A stretch of DNA of 64,000 nt from Kocuria rosea subsp. polaris (GTDB taxonomy: Bacteria; Actinomycetota; Actinomycetes; Actinomycetales; Micrococcaceae): contig NZ_LQBK01000033.1 in NCBI RefSeq assembly GCF_001483755.1, positions 1 through 64,000 of the forward strand. The letters are read 5' to 3'. How positions within the stretch are numbered: the first letter of the stretch is position 1; each line of letters opens with the position of its first letter. The notes under the pieces were generated by a model. It was given only the letters and a program-made list of their open reading frames with translations. It was not told where the DNA came from and made no database searches. Positions 7,950-15,648 of this stretch are shown piece by piece. Position numbers and translations under genes: made by a program.

Positions 7950-8844
7950 CGGCGGACCGGTCCGGGACGTCCGCGAAGACCTCGCCCGGGTTCTGCAGCA
8001 GCTGGAACCGGTCGAGCGGCCAGGCGATGACGAACGCGGTGCCCACGACGTCGTCGTGGCTGATGAAGGCGCCGTTCTCCGCGATCTCCGCCAGGTGGAC
8101 GCGGGCGTCGGCGGACGCGTCCCGGTGGTCGCCCAGGACGAAGTAGTGGTTCTCGGGGACCTGGACCTCGAACTCGAGCTCCGAGGGCGCGGACCCGGGG
8201 TAGAGGTAGGCGTCCCGCTCCTCGAGGGGCTCCCCGTTGACCGTGACCCGGCCCGAGGCGTCGCAGCAGGCGACGGTGTCGCCCCCGACCCCGATGACCC
8301 GCTTGATCAGGTGCTGGTCCGTGCGGTCGGGCAGCACGCCCACGAAGGCCAGGGCGTCGTAGACGGCGTCGGTGGGCCCGCCGCCGCTGTCGGGCTGGGG
8401 GGGCAGCCAGCCCTTCGCGTCCTCGAACACGACGATGTCGCCGCGCTCGAGGGGCCCGAACGTGGGCTCGACCACGTTCACGAAGATGCGGTCGTTGAGC
8501 TGGAGCGTGTTCTCCATCGAGCCGGAGGGGATGTAGAAGCCCCGCACCAGCAGGGTCTTCACGACGAAGGCGATCAGCACGGCCCAGACCAGCACGAGGA
8601 GGATCTCCCGCACCGAGCCCCACAACGTGTCGGGGCGCTGCTTGCGGGCGCGCCTGCCCCCCGCGCGGCGGCCGCCGCGCCGGGACACGGGCTCCGGTGC
8701 GTCCTCGGGGCCGTCCCCGGGGCCGTCGGCGGGCGCCGCGGAGCGCTCCGCGCCGGCCGTGGACGCCGCCGGGACGGGAACGGCGGCGTCGCCGGGGTTC
8801 TCCTGGGGCACGCCGTCGCCGGCGGGCTGGGTCCTGTCGGCCAC
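7939..8844 (-). CDS. lepB: Signal peptidase I (first of two)
   Basis: Membrane serine protease that removes signal peptides. The start chosen is GTG at 8844, with AGGAAGG about 9 bases upstream, giving 301 residues. A disordered acidic/Arg-rich cytoplasmic N-terminus leads to one membrane anchor (ILLVLVWAVLIAFVV). The catalytic Ser follows in YIPSGSMENTL, the catalytic Lys in HLIKRVIGVGGDTV, and the family box in YFVLGDHRDAS. It lies directly downstream of a second signal peptidase gene and overlaps rnhB. Confidence 0.92.
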   Translation of the reverse strand: MADRTQPAGDGVPQENPGDAAVPVPAASTAGAERSAAPADGPGDGPEDAPEPVSRRGGRRAGGRRARKQRPDTLWGSVREILLVLVWAVLIAFVVKTLLVRGFYIPSGSMENTLQLNDRIFVNVVEPTFGPLERGDIVVFEDAKGWLPPQPDSGGGPTDAVYDALAFVGVLPDRTDQHLIKRVIGVGGDTVACCDASGRVTVNGEPLEERDAYLYPGSAPSELEFEVQVPENHYFVLGDHRDASADARVHLAEIAENGAFISHDDVVGTAFVIAWPLDRFQLLQNPGEVFADVPDRSAGGS

Positions 8845-8906
8845 TGGCTTCGTCCTTCCTGGGCGGACGCCGGTGGGCGTCCGGATCCGGATCCGTGCGG
8901 ATCGCG

Positions 8907-9587
8907 TCAGAGCTGCCCGGCCCGGTCCCAGGGCCACAGAACAGCAAGGGGTTCTCCGATGACCTTATCCGCTCGGACCAGTCCGCCACCGGGCGCGCCG
9001 AGCAGATGGCGCGAGTCCACGGAGACCGAACGGTGGTCGCCCATCAGCCAGAGACGGCCCTCGGGGACCACCACGGAGAACTCGACCTCGCTGGGGCGGT
9101 CGCCGTCCAGGACGTAGTCCTCGGTGATCTCCTCGCCGTCGACCTCGAGACGACCGCCGGGACCGCAGCAGGCCACGGTGTCCCCGGGGGCGCCGACGAC
9201 CCGCTTGAGGTACACGCTGTCCGAGCCGGTGAGCCCGCTCCACCGCCCGAGGGTCTGCAGGGCCTGCACGGGCCACGGGTCGTCGCTGCGCAGCGGGGCG
9301 AAGCTGCCCCGCCCGTCGAAGACCACGAGGTCGCCCCGTTCGAGCTCCGTCGTGTCGACGAGCTTGCCGACGAGCACCCGGTCCCCCGGTTCGACGGTGG
9401 GCTGCATCGAGTCCGAGCCGATCCAGTAGACGTCCACGACCACGGCGCGCAGCAGCCCGGTGACCAGCACGGCCGCCAGGAGGGCGAGGACGACGGAACG
9501 CCAGCCCCGAGCTCGGGGCTGGCGTTCTCGCCGCACGGCGTGGGACCCGGTGGTGCGGGGGTCCCGTGCGCGGGTTCCGGTGGGCAC
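8907..9587 (-). CDS. lepB: Signal peptidase I (second of two)
   Basis: A 226-residue paralogue of the neighbouring lepB. Membrane anchor VVLALLAAVLVTGLL precedes the catalytic Ser in WIGSDSMQPTV. The catalytic Lys is in YLKRVVGAPGDTV and the GDHRS box in LWLMGDHRSVSVDS. The GTG start lies 14 bases after the rplS stop and has no evident ribosome-binding site. A 32-base perfect palindrome covers codons just before the membrane helix, so the N-terminal ~30 residues are the least certain part. Alternative GTG at 9538. Confidence 0.9.
   Translation of the reverse strand: MPTGTRARDPRTTGSHAVRRERQPRARGWRSVVLALLAAVLVTGLLRAVVVDVYWIGSDSMQPTVEPGDRVLVGKLVDTTELERGDLVVFDGRGSFAPLRSDDPWPVQALQTLGRWSGLTGSDSVYLKRVVGAPGDTVACCGPGGRLEVDGEEITEDYVLDGDRPSEVEFSVVVPEGRLWLMGDHRSVSVDSRHLLGAPGGGLVRADKVIGEPLAVLWPWDRAGQL
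9496..9527. terminator. 32-base perfect palindrome inside the 5' end of the second lepB
   Basis: Arms 9496-9511 and 9512-9527 are exact reverse complements with no spacer, so a folded RNA would need a small internal loop. It lies about 75-105 bases after the rplS stop. It may act as a terminator or attenuator between rplS and the signal peptidase genes, although it is nominally within coding sequence. Confidence 0.5.
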
Positions 9588-9601
9588 GGACGCGCGGCGT
9601 C

Positions 9602-10006
9602 CTACTTGCCGGACCTGCCGGACTTGACGGCCTTGCCCGACTTCGAGGACTTGGCCGTGGTGTTGTCGCGCTTCTCGCGGATGCGGGCGGCCTTGCCGTG
9701 GCGGTCGCGCATGTAGTAGAGCTTCGCGCGCCGGACGTCGCCGCGGGTGACGACCTCGATCTTGTCGATGACCGGGGAGTGCACCGGGAAGGTGCGCTCC
9801 ACGCCCACGCCGAAGGAGACCTTGCGGACGGTGAAGGTCTCGTGCACGCCGGCGCCCTGGCGACCGAGGACGAAGCCCTTGAAGACCTGCACACGGGAGC
9901 GGTTGCCCTCGACGATGTTGACGTGCACGTTGAGGGTGTCGCCCGGCCGGAAGTCGGGGACGTCGCTGCGCATGGACTTGGCGTCGAGCTGGTCGAGAAG
10001 GTTCAT
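9602..10006 (-). CDS. rplS: 50S ribosomal protein L19
   Basis: A large-subunit protein at the 30S-50S interface. The chain is 134 residues, longer than the usual ~115 because of a Lys/Ser-rich tail ([19 protein letters not shown]). The core begins [19 protein letters not shown] and contains [11 protein letters not shown] and [18 protein letters not shown]. The ATG has AGGAG upstream. An independent promoter seems to overlap the end of trmD, giving a leader of roughly 190 bases. Confidence 0.97.
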   Translation of the reverse strand: MNLLDQLDAKSMRSDVPDFRPGDTLNVHVNIVEGNRSRVQVFKGFVLGRQGAGVHETFTVRKVSFGVGVERTFPVHSPVIDKIEVVTRGDVRRAKLYYMRDRHGKAARIREKRDNTTAKSSKSGKAVKSGRSGK

Positions 10007-10210
10007 GGTGGCTCTCCTGGTGAACGCCGCAGGTCGCTCACGTGGGTCGGCACGGATCCGTGGTGGCGGCGGGCAGGTGCCCGGTCCGGGTGCGGGATCC
10101 GCAAGACGTGGTGACGGGGCCCCCGTGCGGGGTTCCCGGGTGTCCGGCTGTTGGTCGCTCATCCCCCTGCGGCAGGGGCGTGCCCAGCAGACACACAGCT
10201 GAACATTATG
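10007..10210 (-). promoter_or_regulatory. rplS promoter and leader
   Basis: CATAAT on the minus strand at 10205-10210 (5 of 6 to TATAAT) overlaps the trmD stop codon. No good -35 is seen. The ~190-base leader contains a CCCCTGC/GCAGGGG inverted repeat near 10164-10180. A role in L19 autoregulation is conceivable but not shown. Confidence 0.45.
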
Positions 10211-11054
10211 CCACAGGTTTCCCGGGGGCGTCGTCCCCGGCGCGCACCAGGCGAGCACCCGAGACGGTCCAGCCGGCCTCGGCGAGGACGGCGCGGTCCG
10301 CGCGGTCCAGGCCGGCGGGGTCGAGGGAGGCGAGGAGGTCGGGGCGGCGGGCGGCGGTCCGCTGCAGCTGGCGGTCCCGCCGCCAGCGCGCGATCCGGCC
10401 GTGGTGGCCCGAGAGCAGGACCTCGGGGACCGGCCGGTCCCGCCACAGGGCGGGCTTGGTGTAGACCGGGTACTCGAGCAGGCCGTCGGCGTGGGACTCC
10501 TCCACGAGGGACTCGGGGTTGCCGACCACGCCGGGCACGAGCCGCCCGATGGCCTCGACCATGGCCAGCACGGCGACCTCGCCGCCGTTGAGGACGTAGT
10601 CGCCGAGGCTCGTGGGACGGACGTCGAAGTGCTCGCGGGACCAGTCGACGACGCGCTCGTCGATGCCCTCGTAGCGCCCGCAGGCGAACACGAGGTGCTC
10701 GCGCAGGGCCAGCTCGCGGGCGGTGGCCTGGGTGAAGACCGCGCCGGCCGGGGACGGGACGACCAGCACCGGACGCTCGCCGCCGGCCTCGCCGCCGACC
10801 TCGTGGCCGGCGGCCGGGGCCGGGCTGCGCTCGAGGACGGCGCCGAGCGCCGCGGCCCACGGCTCCGGCTTCATGACCATCCCGGCCCCGCCGCCGTAGG
10901 GGGTGTCGTCCACGGTGCGGTGCCGGTCGGTCGTGTGCTCGCGCAGGTCCGTCACGGTCAGCTCGAGGAGGCCCTGCTGCCGCGCCTTGCCGATGAGCGA
11001 GAGGTCGAGGGCCGAGAGGTACTCGGGGAAGATGCTGACGACGTCGATGCGCAT
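10206..11054 (-). CDS. trmD: tRNA (guanine-N1)-methyltransferase TrmD
   Basis: Makes m1G37 in tRNAs reading CNN codons, which prevents frameshifting. It is a 282-residue SPOUT enzyme. It begins [13 protein letters not shown], and knot motifs are visible as [13 protein letters not shown] and [15 protein letters not shown] variable insert near 75-95 ([16 protein letters not shown]) is lineage-specific. The ATG overlaps the rimM stop by one base (TGATG), so the two are translationally coupled. Confidence 0.97.
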   Translation of the reverse strand: MRIDVVSIFPEYLSALDLSLIGKARQQGLLELTVTDLREHTTDRHRTVDDTPYGGGAGMVMKPEPWAAALGAVLERSPAPAAGHEVGGEAGGERPVLVVPSPAGAVFTQATARELALREHLVFACGRYEGIDERVVDWSREHFDVRPTSLGDYVLNGGEVAVLAMVEAIGRLVPGVVGNPESLVEESHADGLLEYPVYTKPALWRDRPVPEVLLSGHHGRIARWRRDRQLQRTAARRPDLLASLDPAGLDRADRAVLAEAGWTVSGARLVRAGDDAPGKPVA

Positions 11055-11671
11055 CAGCGCCCGTCCTCCGGCGCCCCGGAGCCGGAGTCCCCGCCCCCGG
11101 ACCCGTCGTGCTCGCCGCCGGCGGCCGGTCCCCCTTCGCGGCCGAGCTCGAGCAGCCCCGGCGGCGGGGTCACCACGACGAAGCCGCCCTCGGGGTCGAC
11201 GACCGGCACGATCTCCTCGACGAAGGGGAGCACGGCCTCGCGCCGGTCCTCGTCGAGCTCGATCTCCAGCAGGTCCTGGACCGGCAGGGTGCGCAGCCCG
11301 GTGACCACGCCGATCCGCGGCCCCGAGCCGTCCTCCGGCCCGGTGCGCACCTCGAGGTCGACCAGTTCGTGCTCGTACCACTCGTCGGACCCGGGGTCCT
11401 CCTCCGGTGCCTCGGCGAAGAGCCGGGCGCCGCGCAGGGTCTCGGCCCCGTTGCGGTCGGGGACCTCCTCGAGGGCCACGACGAGCACGGCCTTGTTCCA
11501 GCGCGCCCCGCGCACGGTGACCACGCCCGCGGGGGCGAGGGGGACGGACGGCTCGAGCAGCAGCCGGGCGCCGGGGGCGAAGCGCTCCTCCGGGGCGTCG
11601 GTGAACAGCTGCACGGTGACCTCCCCCCGGATGCCGTGGGGCTTGCCGACGCGGGCGACCTGGACCTTCAT
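11054..11671 (-). CDS. rimM: Ribosome maturation factor RimM
   Basis: Binds S19 and assists 30S head maturation. It has 205 residues, with an N-terminal RimM barrel ([16 protein letters not shown]) and a PRC-barrel half around 95-170 ([23 protein letters not shown]). The acidic Gly/Ser-rich tail is an extension beyond the usual length. The ATG has AGGAG close upstream. It is separated from khpA by a strong hairpin yet coupled to trmD downstream, so expression relative to rpsP may be lowered by attenuation. Confidence 0.95.
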   Translation of the reverse strand: MKVQVARVGKPHGIRGEVTVQLFTDAPEERFAPGARLLLEPSVPLAPAGVVTVRGARWNKAVLVVALEEVPDRNGAETLRGARLFAEAPEEDPGSDEWYEHELVDLEVRTGPEDGSGPRIGVVTGLRTLPVQDLLEIELDEDRREAVLPFVEEIVPVVDPEGGFVVVTPPPGLLELGREGGPAAGGEHDGSGGGDSGSGAPEDGR

Positions 11672-11742
11672 GGTGCTCCTGGGGGTCGGCGGCCGGGTGG
11701 CCGCGGGAACGGGGTGCGGTGGCGGCCGGCGGGGGCCGCAAA

Positions 11743-11790
11743 GCCGACGGTCCCCGCATCCGGTGCGGATGCGGGGACCGTGCGGTCGGC
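11743..11790 (-). terminator. Strong hairpin between khpA and rimM
   Basis: A 16-base arm at 11747-11762 pairs perfectly with 11766-11781 across a GTG loop. An outer GCCGAC/GTCGGC pair extends it to 11743-11790. It lies downstream of rpsP-khpA and upstream of rimM-trmD. It is probably a terminator or attenuator that lets ribosomal protein S16 be made in excess of the modification factors. Confidence 0.8.
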
Positions 11791-11822
11791 GGGACCGGTC
11801 GCCGGGGCGCCCGGTGCGCGCC

Positions 11823-12065
11823 TCAGCGGGTGCGGTCGGTGTCGACGACGTCGATCCGGACCGGGCCGTCCTCGGCGAGCGCGCCGACGACGGTGCGCAG
11901 CGCCTTGGCCGTGCGGCCCTGGCGGCCGATGACCCGCCCGAGGTCGTCCGGGTGCACCCGGACCTCGAGGGTCTCCGACCGGCGCCCGCTCTTGACACGG
12001 ACGTCGACGTCATCGGGGCTGTCCACGATGCCGCGGACCAGGTGCTCCAACGCGTCGGCGAGCAT
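11823..12065 (-). CDS. khpA: KH-domain RNA-binding protein KhpA
   Basis: An 80-residue single-KH protein. The GxxG loop is VIGRQGRTAKALRTVV at about 45-60, typical of KhpA, which pairs with KhpB/Jag to bind small RNAs and mRNAs in Gram-positive bacteria. The ATG lies 2 bases after the rpsP stop, so the two are one unit. The rpsP-khpA-rimM-trmD order is widely conserved in Actinobacteria. Confidence 0.93.
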   Translation of the reverse strand: MLADALEHLVRGIVDSPDDVDVRVKSGRRSETLEVRVHPDDLGRVIGRQGRTAKALRTVVGALAEDGPVRIDVVDTDRTR

Positions 12066-12067
12066 GA

Positions 12068-12502
12068 CTACTCGGCCTTCTCGGCGTCAGCCGCGGGGGC
12101 GTCGTCGGACTCGGCACCCGGGGCGGCCGGCGCGGCCTTCTCGCCCTTGGGAGTGATGGCCTCGGGGACGATCACGGAGCCCTTGTCCGGGGCCACGAAC
12201 TCGCTCTTGGGCTCGGGCTGCCGGAGGGTGCCCTCGGCGCCCTCCTCGCCCTTGAACCGCTGCAGGTCGCCGGTCACCTTCAGGATGGCGGCGACGGCCT
12301 CGGACGGCTGGGCGCCGACGCCGAGCCAGTACTGGGCCCGGTCCGAGACGACCTCGATGTAGGAGGGGTGCTCGGTCGGGTGGTACTTGCCGATCTCCTC
12401 GATGACGCGGCCGTCGCGCTTCTTGCGGGAGTCGACGACGACGACGCGGTAACGGGGATCGCGCATCTTGCCCATGCGCTTGAGACGGATCTTAACAGCC
12501 AC
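12068..12502 (-). CDS. rpsP: 30S ribosomal protein S16
   Basis: Small-subunit assembly protein. The core starts [19 protein letters not shown] and includes [16 protein letters not shown] and [16 protein letters not shown]. It is 144 residues against the usual ~80-90; the extra is an acidic Ala/Pro/Glu-rich tail, common in high-GC actinobacteria. The GTG start has AGGAG about 11 bases upstream. It heads the rpsP-khpA-rimM-trmD group, with a promoter and a small leader hairpin upstream. Confidence 0.97.
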   Translation of the reverse strand: MAVKIRLKRMGKMRDPRYRVVVVDSRKKRDGRVIEEIGKYHPTEHPSYIEVVSDRAQYWLGVGAQPSEAVAAILKVTGDLQRFKGEEGAEGTLRQPEPKSEFVAPDKGSVIVPEAITPKGEKAAPAAPGAESDDAPAADAEKAE

Positions 12503-12596
12503 TGGTGTGGACTCTCCTGGTTCTTGGATGAGGTGAACGCCCTGGTCTCGCTCCCGTGGGGCGGGCCGGTCACAGGGGTTCTGTGGACACGAGAAA

Positions 12597-12655
12597 CGTG
12601 CGGCGAGAGGGACCGCACGCATCGAGTACCCGTCCAGTATGCCAGACGCCGTCAA
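12597..12655 (-). promoter_or_regulatory. Probable rpsP promoter and leader hairpin
   Basis: TTGACG on the minus strand (12650-12655) precedes two possible -10 boxes, GGTACT at 12625-12630 (19-base spacing) and CATACT at 12636-12641 with a TG extension. In the leader, 12597-12603 pairs with 12613-12619 (7 base pairs, 9-base loop). The assignment is tentative. Confidence 0.4.
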
Positions 12656-12682
12656 GTCCGGGGCACCACGGCGCGCACCCGC

Positions 12683-13864
12683 TCACTGCTCGAGCCGCGA
12701 GGCCTCCCGCCACGTGAGGGAGCGCCCGCCCTGGAACACGGCACGCCGGTAGATCCGCTCCCCCAGGCGCAGCAGCACCCAGGCCGCGGCGAGGGCGAGC
12801 GCGAGGGACAGCACGGGCTGCCACCAGGCCACGCCGCCGGCCAGCATCCGGACGGGCATGGCCACCGAGGAGACGACGGGCACGAAGGACGCGGCCGTGA
12901 GCCACGCCCCCTCGGCGTAGAGGCCGACGAGGAGGGCCCCGACGAGCACGGTCAGGATCGGCCCGCTGCTCGTCTGGAGGTCCTCGGAGCGGGAGGCCAG
13001 CGAGCCGAGGACGGCCCAGACGCAGGCCTGCGCGGCGAAGCCCGCCACGAAGAAGGCCACGAACCACCCGGAGGCGGCGAGGACCCAGCCGACGTCCGCG
13101 GCGGCCCCCGTGACGTTGACCCCGACGAGGCCGACCGCGGCGTAGAGCCCGAGCTGCCCGAAGGCGAGCAGGCAGCTGCCGAGCACCTTGCCGTAGAGCA
13201 GCTGCCGCACCGGGACGGCGGTGGCCAGGATCTCGACGACCCGGTTCTGCTTCTCCTCGAGCACCGAGTTGGCGATGGCCATGCCGAACAGGATCGCGGC
13301 CAGGTAGAACAGGAAGGCGAAGACGAAGCCCATGACGAGCCGCACGGGGCCGCGGTCCTGCCTGCCGGAGAGCAGCTCGGTGCGCACCTCGGCGCCCGCG
13401 GTCAGCTCCTCGGCGGTCGTCCCGGCCGCCCGGGCGTTGGCCGCGAGGGTCTCCTCGGCCACCGCCTGCTCGAGCGCCCGGGCGAGCCCGGGGTCGACGT
13501 CGTCCTTGCCGACCACCGTCCACCCGTCGAGGCCCCGCAGCAGCGCGGCGTCGGAGGACTCGTCGGCCACCGCCCGGCGGGCCGCGTCGCGGGAGTGCGC
13601 GGAGTGCACCGTGAGGGTGTCGTCCCCGCTGTCGGCCAGCGCCTGCGCGGCCCGTGCCGCGACGGGCCCGGCCTCGGGGGCCGCGGTGGCCAGCACGTGG
13701 TCGGCGGCGCGGCCGCCGAGCAGGGCGGAGCCGGCGATCGAGCCGGCCACGAGGAGCACCGTGACCACCGTGGAGAGCAGGAAGGACCGGTCGTGCAGCT
13801 TCACGGAGATCTCGCGGGCCGTGACGATCCACCACGGGCGGGCCGCGGGCGGGCGGGGGCTCAT
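12683..13864 (-). CDS. ABC-2 type (NatB-like) transporter permease
   Basis: Membrane half of an ABC exporter. The 393-residue chain has a first membrane helix at about 28-50 (LLSTVVTVLLVAGSIAGSALL), a long extracytoplasmic loop (about 55-185), then five further helices ending near 375. The conserved VLEEKQNRVVEILATAVP motif follows the second helix and is typical of the NatB/YhaP group. ATG overlaps the stop of the ATPase gene by 4 bases. The natural substrate is unknown; sodium or peptide export is a family possibility. Confidence 0.9.
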   Translation of the reverse strand: MSPRPPAARPWWIVTAREISVKLHDRSFLLSTVVTVLLVAGSIAGSALLGGRAADHVLATAAPEAGPVAARAAQALADSGDDTLTVHSAHSRDAARRAVADESSDAALLRGLDGWTVVGKDDVDPGLARALEQAVAEETLAANARAAGTTAEELTAGAEVRTELLSGRQDRGPVRLVMGFVFAFLFYLAAILFGMAIANSVLEEKQNRVVEILATAVPVRQLLYGKVLGSCLLAFGQLGLYAAVGLVGVNVTGAAADVGWVLAASGWFVAFFVAGFAAQACVWAVLGSLASRSEDLQTSSGPILTVLVGALLVGLYAEGAWLTAASFVPVVSSVAMPVRMLAGGVAWWQPVLSLALALAAAWVLLRLGERIYRRAVFQGGRSLTWREASRLEQ

Positions 13865-14802
13865 CGGGTGACCTCGCGGTAGACGTCGGTCAGGGAGGGG
13901 ACGATCTCGGCGAACTCCAGGAGTCCGCGGGGCACGGCGGCCTCGAGCACGCGGCGGCGGGCGGCCGCGTCCTCGAGCTCGAGCACCGCGGCCGGGCCGT
14001 CGACGTCGACCACGCGCACGCCCCGCAGGTCCCGCACCCAGCCGGCGTCCTGCTCGCAGCGCAGCCGGTGCCGGCGCGGGCCGGTGCGGCGCAGCTCGTC
14101 GGCCGGGCCGGCGGCCAGGACCCGGCCGCCGGAGAGCACGACCAGGGAGTCGCAGAGCCGGTCGACGAGGTCGAGCTGGTGGCTCGAGAAGAGCACGGGC
14201 ACCCCCTGGGCCGTGTGCTCGCGCAGCAGCTCGACCATGGAGTCCACGGCCACGGGGTCCAGGCCGGAGAACGGCTCGTCCAGCACCAGGGCGGTAGGTC
14301 CGTGCAGGAGCGCGGCGGCGACCTGCACCCGCTGCTGGTTGCCGAGCGAGAGGGACTCCAGCCTGTCCTTCCCGCGCGCGGCCAGGCCGAAGCGCTCCAG
14401 CAGCCGCCCGGCCTCCGCGAGGGCGTCGCCGCGGTCCATCCCGTGGAGCCGGCCGAGGTAGCCGAGCTGGTCGAGGACGGGCTGCTTGGGGTAGAGCCCC
14501 CGCTCCTCGGGCATGTAGCCGAAGCCGGCCCGGTCCGCCGCGGTGGCGGGCCGGCCGTTCCACAGGACCTCCCCCGAGGAGACCCGCAGCACGCCCATCA
14601 GCATCCGCAGGGTCGTGGTCTTGCCCGCCCCGTTCGCGCCGACGAATCCGGTCATCCGGCCGGGCTCCACCCGGAAGGAGACGTCCTGGACCACGGCCCG
14701 GCCCCCGAAGGACCGGCTCAGCCCCCGCGCCTCCAGGACGTGTCCCCCGGGGCGGCCCCGGAAGCGGGTGGTGGTCGCCGTGGGTGCGGTGCTGGTGCTC
14801 AT
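13861..14802 (-). CDS. ABC transporter ATP-binding protein (NatA-like)
   Basis: A 313-residue ATPase partner of the adjacent permease. Walker A is GANGAGKTT at about 55-63, the signature LSLGNQQRVQVAAALL, Walker B ALVLDEPFSGLDP and the switch His in SSHQLDL. The C-terminal ~100 residues form the extra domain seen in NatA/DrrA-type ATPases. A TAGGCT box lies about 60 bases upstream of the ATG. The gene is directly downstream of the two-component operon but separated by a terminator hairpin, so regulation by it is possible but unproven. Confidence 0.92.
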   Translation of the reverse strand: MSTSTAPTATTTRFRGRPGGHVLEARGLSRSFGGRAVVQDVSFRVEPGRMTGFVGANGAGKTTTLRMLMGVLRVSSGEVLWNGRPATAADRAGFGYMPEERGLYPKQPVLDQLGYLGRLHGMDRGDALAEAGRLLERFGLAARGKDRLESLSLGNQQRVQVAAALLHGPTALVLDEPFSGLDPVAVDSMVELLREHTAQGVPVLFSSHQLDLVDRLCDSLVVLSGGRVLAAGPADELRRTGPRRHRLRCEQDAGWVRDLRGVRVVDVDGPAAVLELEDAAARRRVLEAAVPRGLLEFAEIVPSLTDVYREVTR

Positions 14803-14862
14803 GTGCCCGGGGTCCTCTCGGCCGGCGCGTCCGCCCGGCGGGTGGCGGGCGGCTCGTCCCCC

Positions 14863-14868
14863 AGCCTA
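14863..14868 (-). promoter_or_regulatory. Possible -10 box for the NatAB-like operon
   Basis: TAGGCT on the minus strand in a relatively AT-rich patch (AGCCTACGAACG). It would give a leader of about 55 bases before the ATPase start. No -35 is evident. Confidence 0.35.
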
Positions 14869-14928
14869 CGAACGCCGGGGTCCCGGGGTATCCCCACCCG
14901 GGCGGAGGGCGTGCGTCCCGGGGGGCCG

Positions 14929-14964
14929 GGCTCCGCCCGGTGGCCTCCGCCGCGGGGCGGAGCC
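14929..14964 (-). terminator. Terminator hairpin after the response regulator
   Basis: The 10-base arm 14929-14938 pairs with 14955-14964 across a 16-base loop. It ends 4 bases after the response regulator stop codon, on the downstream side of the leftward operon. Confidence 0.6.
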
Positions 14965-14967
14965 GGC

Positions 14968-15648
14968 TCAGCCGACCAGGCCCGCCCGGTGGGCGAAGAC
15001 GACGGCCTGGACCCGGTCCCGGGAGCCGGTCTTGGCGAGGATGTTGGACACGTGGGTCTTGACGGTGGCGGACCCGAGGAACAGCCGCTGGGCGATCTCG
15101 GCGTTGGAGAGCCCGTCCGAGACGAGCAGCAGCACCTCGTGCTCCCGCTCGGTGAGGGAGTCGAGGATCCGCCGCTGCCCGGGGCCGGGCGGTGCGGGAG
15201 CGGCCTCCGGGACGGGTGCCGGGGCCGGCGCGTCCGTGGTCAGGGCCCGGATCACGCGCAGCGTGGCCTCGGGGGCGAGCAGCGCGTGGCCTCCCGCGAC
15301 GGCGCGCACGGCCTCCACCAGGTCGTCCGGGTCCGCGTTCTTGAGCAGGAACCCGCTGGCCCCCGCGGCGAGCGCGTCGAAGAGGTAGTCCTCGCGGTCG
15401 AACGTGGTGACGATCACGACCTTGGCGCACCCCGTTCCGACGATCCGGCGGGTGGCCTCGATCCCGTCCATGACGGGCATCTGCACGTCGAGCAGGGCGA
15501 CGTCCACGGCCTCGTCGCGGGCGGCGGCGACGGCCTCCGCGCCGTCGGAGGCCTGGGCGACGACCTCGATGTCGTCCTCCACGGACAGGACCATGGCGAA
15601 GCCGGAGCGCACGAGGGCGTGGTCGTCGGCGAGCAGGACGCGGATCAT
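14968..15648 (-). CDS. NarL/FixJ family response regulator
   Basis: A 226-residue DNA-binding regulator. The receiver domain (1-120) has acidic pocket D8/D9, phosphoacceptor D54 in VALLDVQMPVMDG and the conserved Lys in GFLLKNADPDD. A Pro/Ala linker (about 140-160) leads to a LuxR-type helix-turn-helix with LTEREHEVLLLVSDGLSNAEIA split by the normal motif spacing. ATG overlaps the histidine kinase stop (ATGA), so the pair is cotranscribed and coupled. The neighbouring ABC exporter is a plausible target. Confidence 0.94.
   Translation of the reverse strand: MIRVLLADDHALVRSGFAMVLSVEDDIEVVAQASDGAEAVAAARDEAVDVALLDVQMPVMDGIEATRRIVGTGCAKVVIVTTFDREDYLFDALAAGASGFLLKNADPDDLVEAVRAVAGGHALLAPEATLRVIRALTTDAPAPAPVPEAAPAPPGPGQRRILDSLTEREHEVLLLVSDGLSNAEIAQRLFLGSATVKTHVSNILAKTGSRDRVQAVVFAHRAGLVG

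Noticed and set aside
12507-12640. S16 reading frame extended upstream to 12655
   Set aside because: The extension crosses the predicted promoter and leader; the GTG at 12502 matches the conserved S16 N-terminus.
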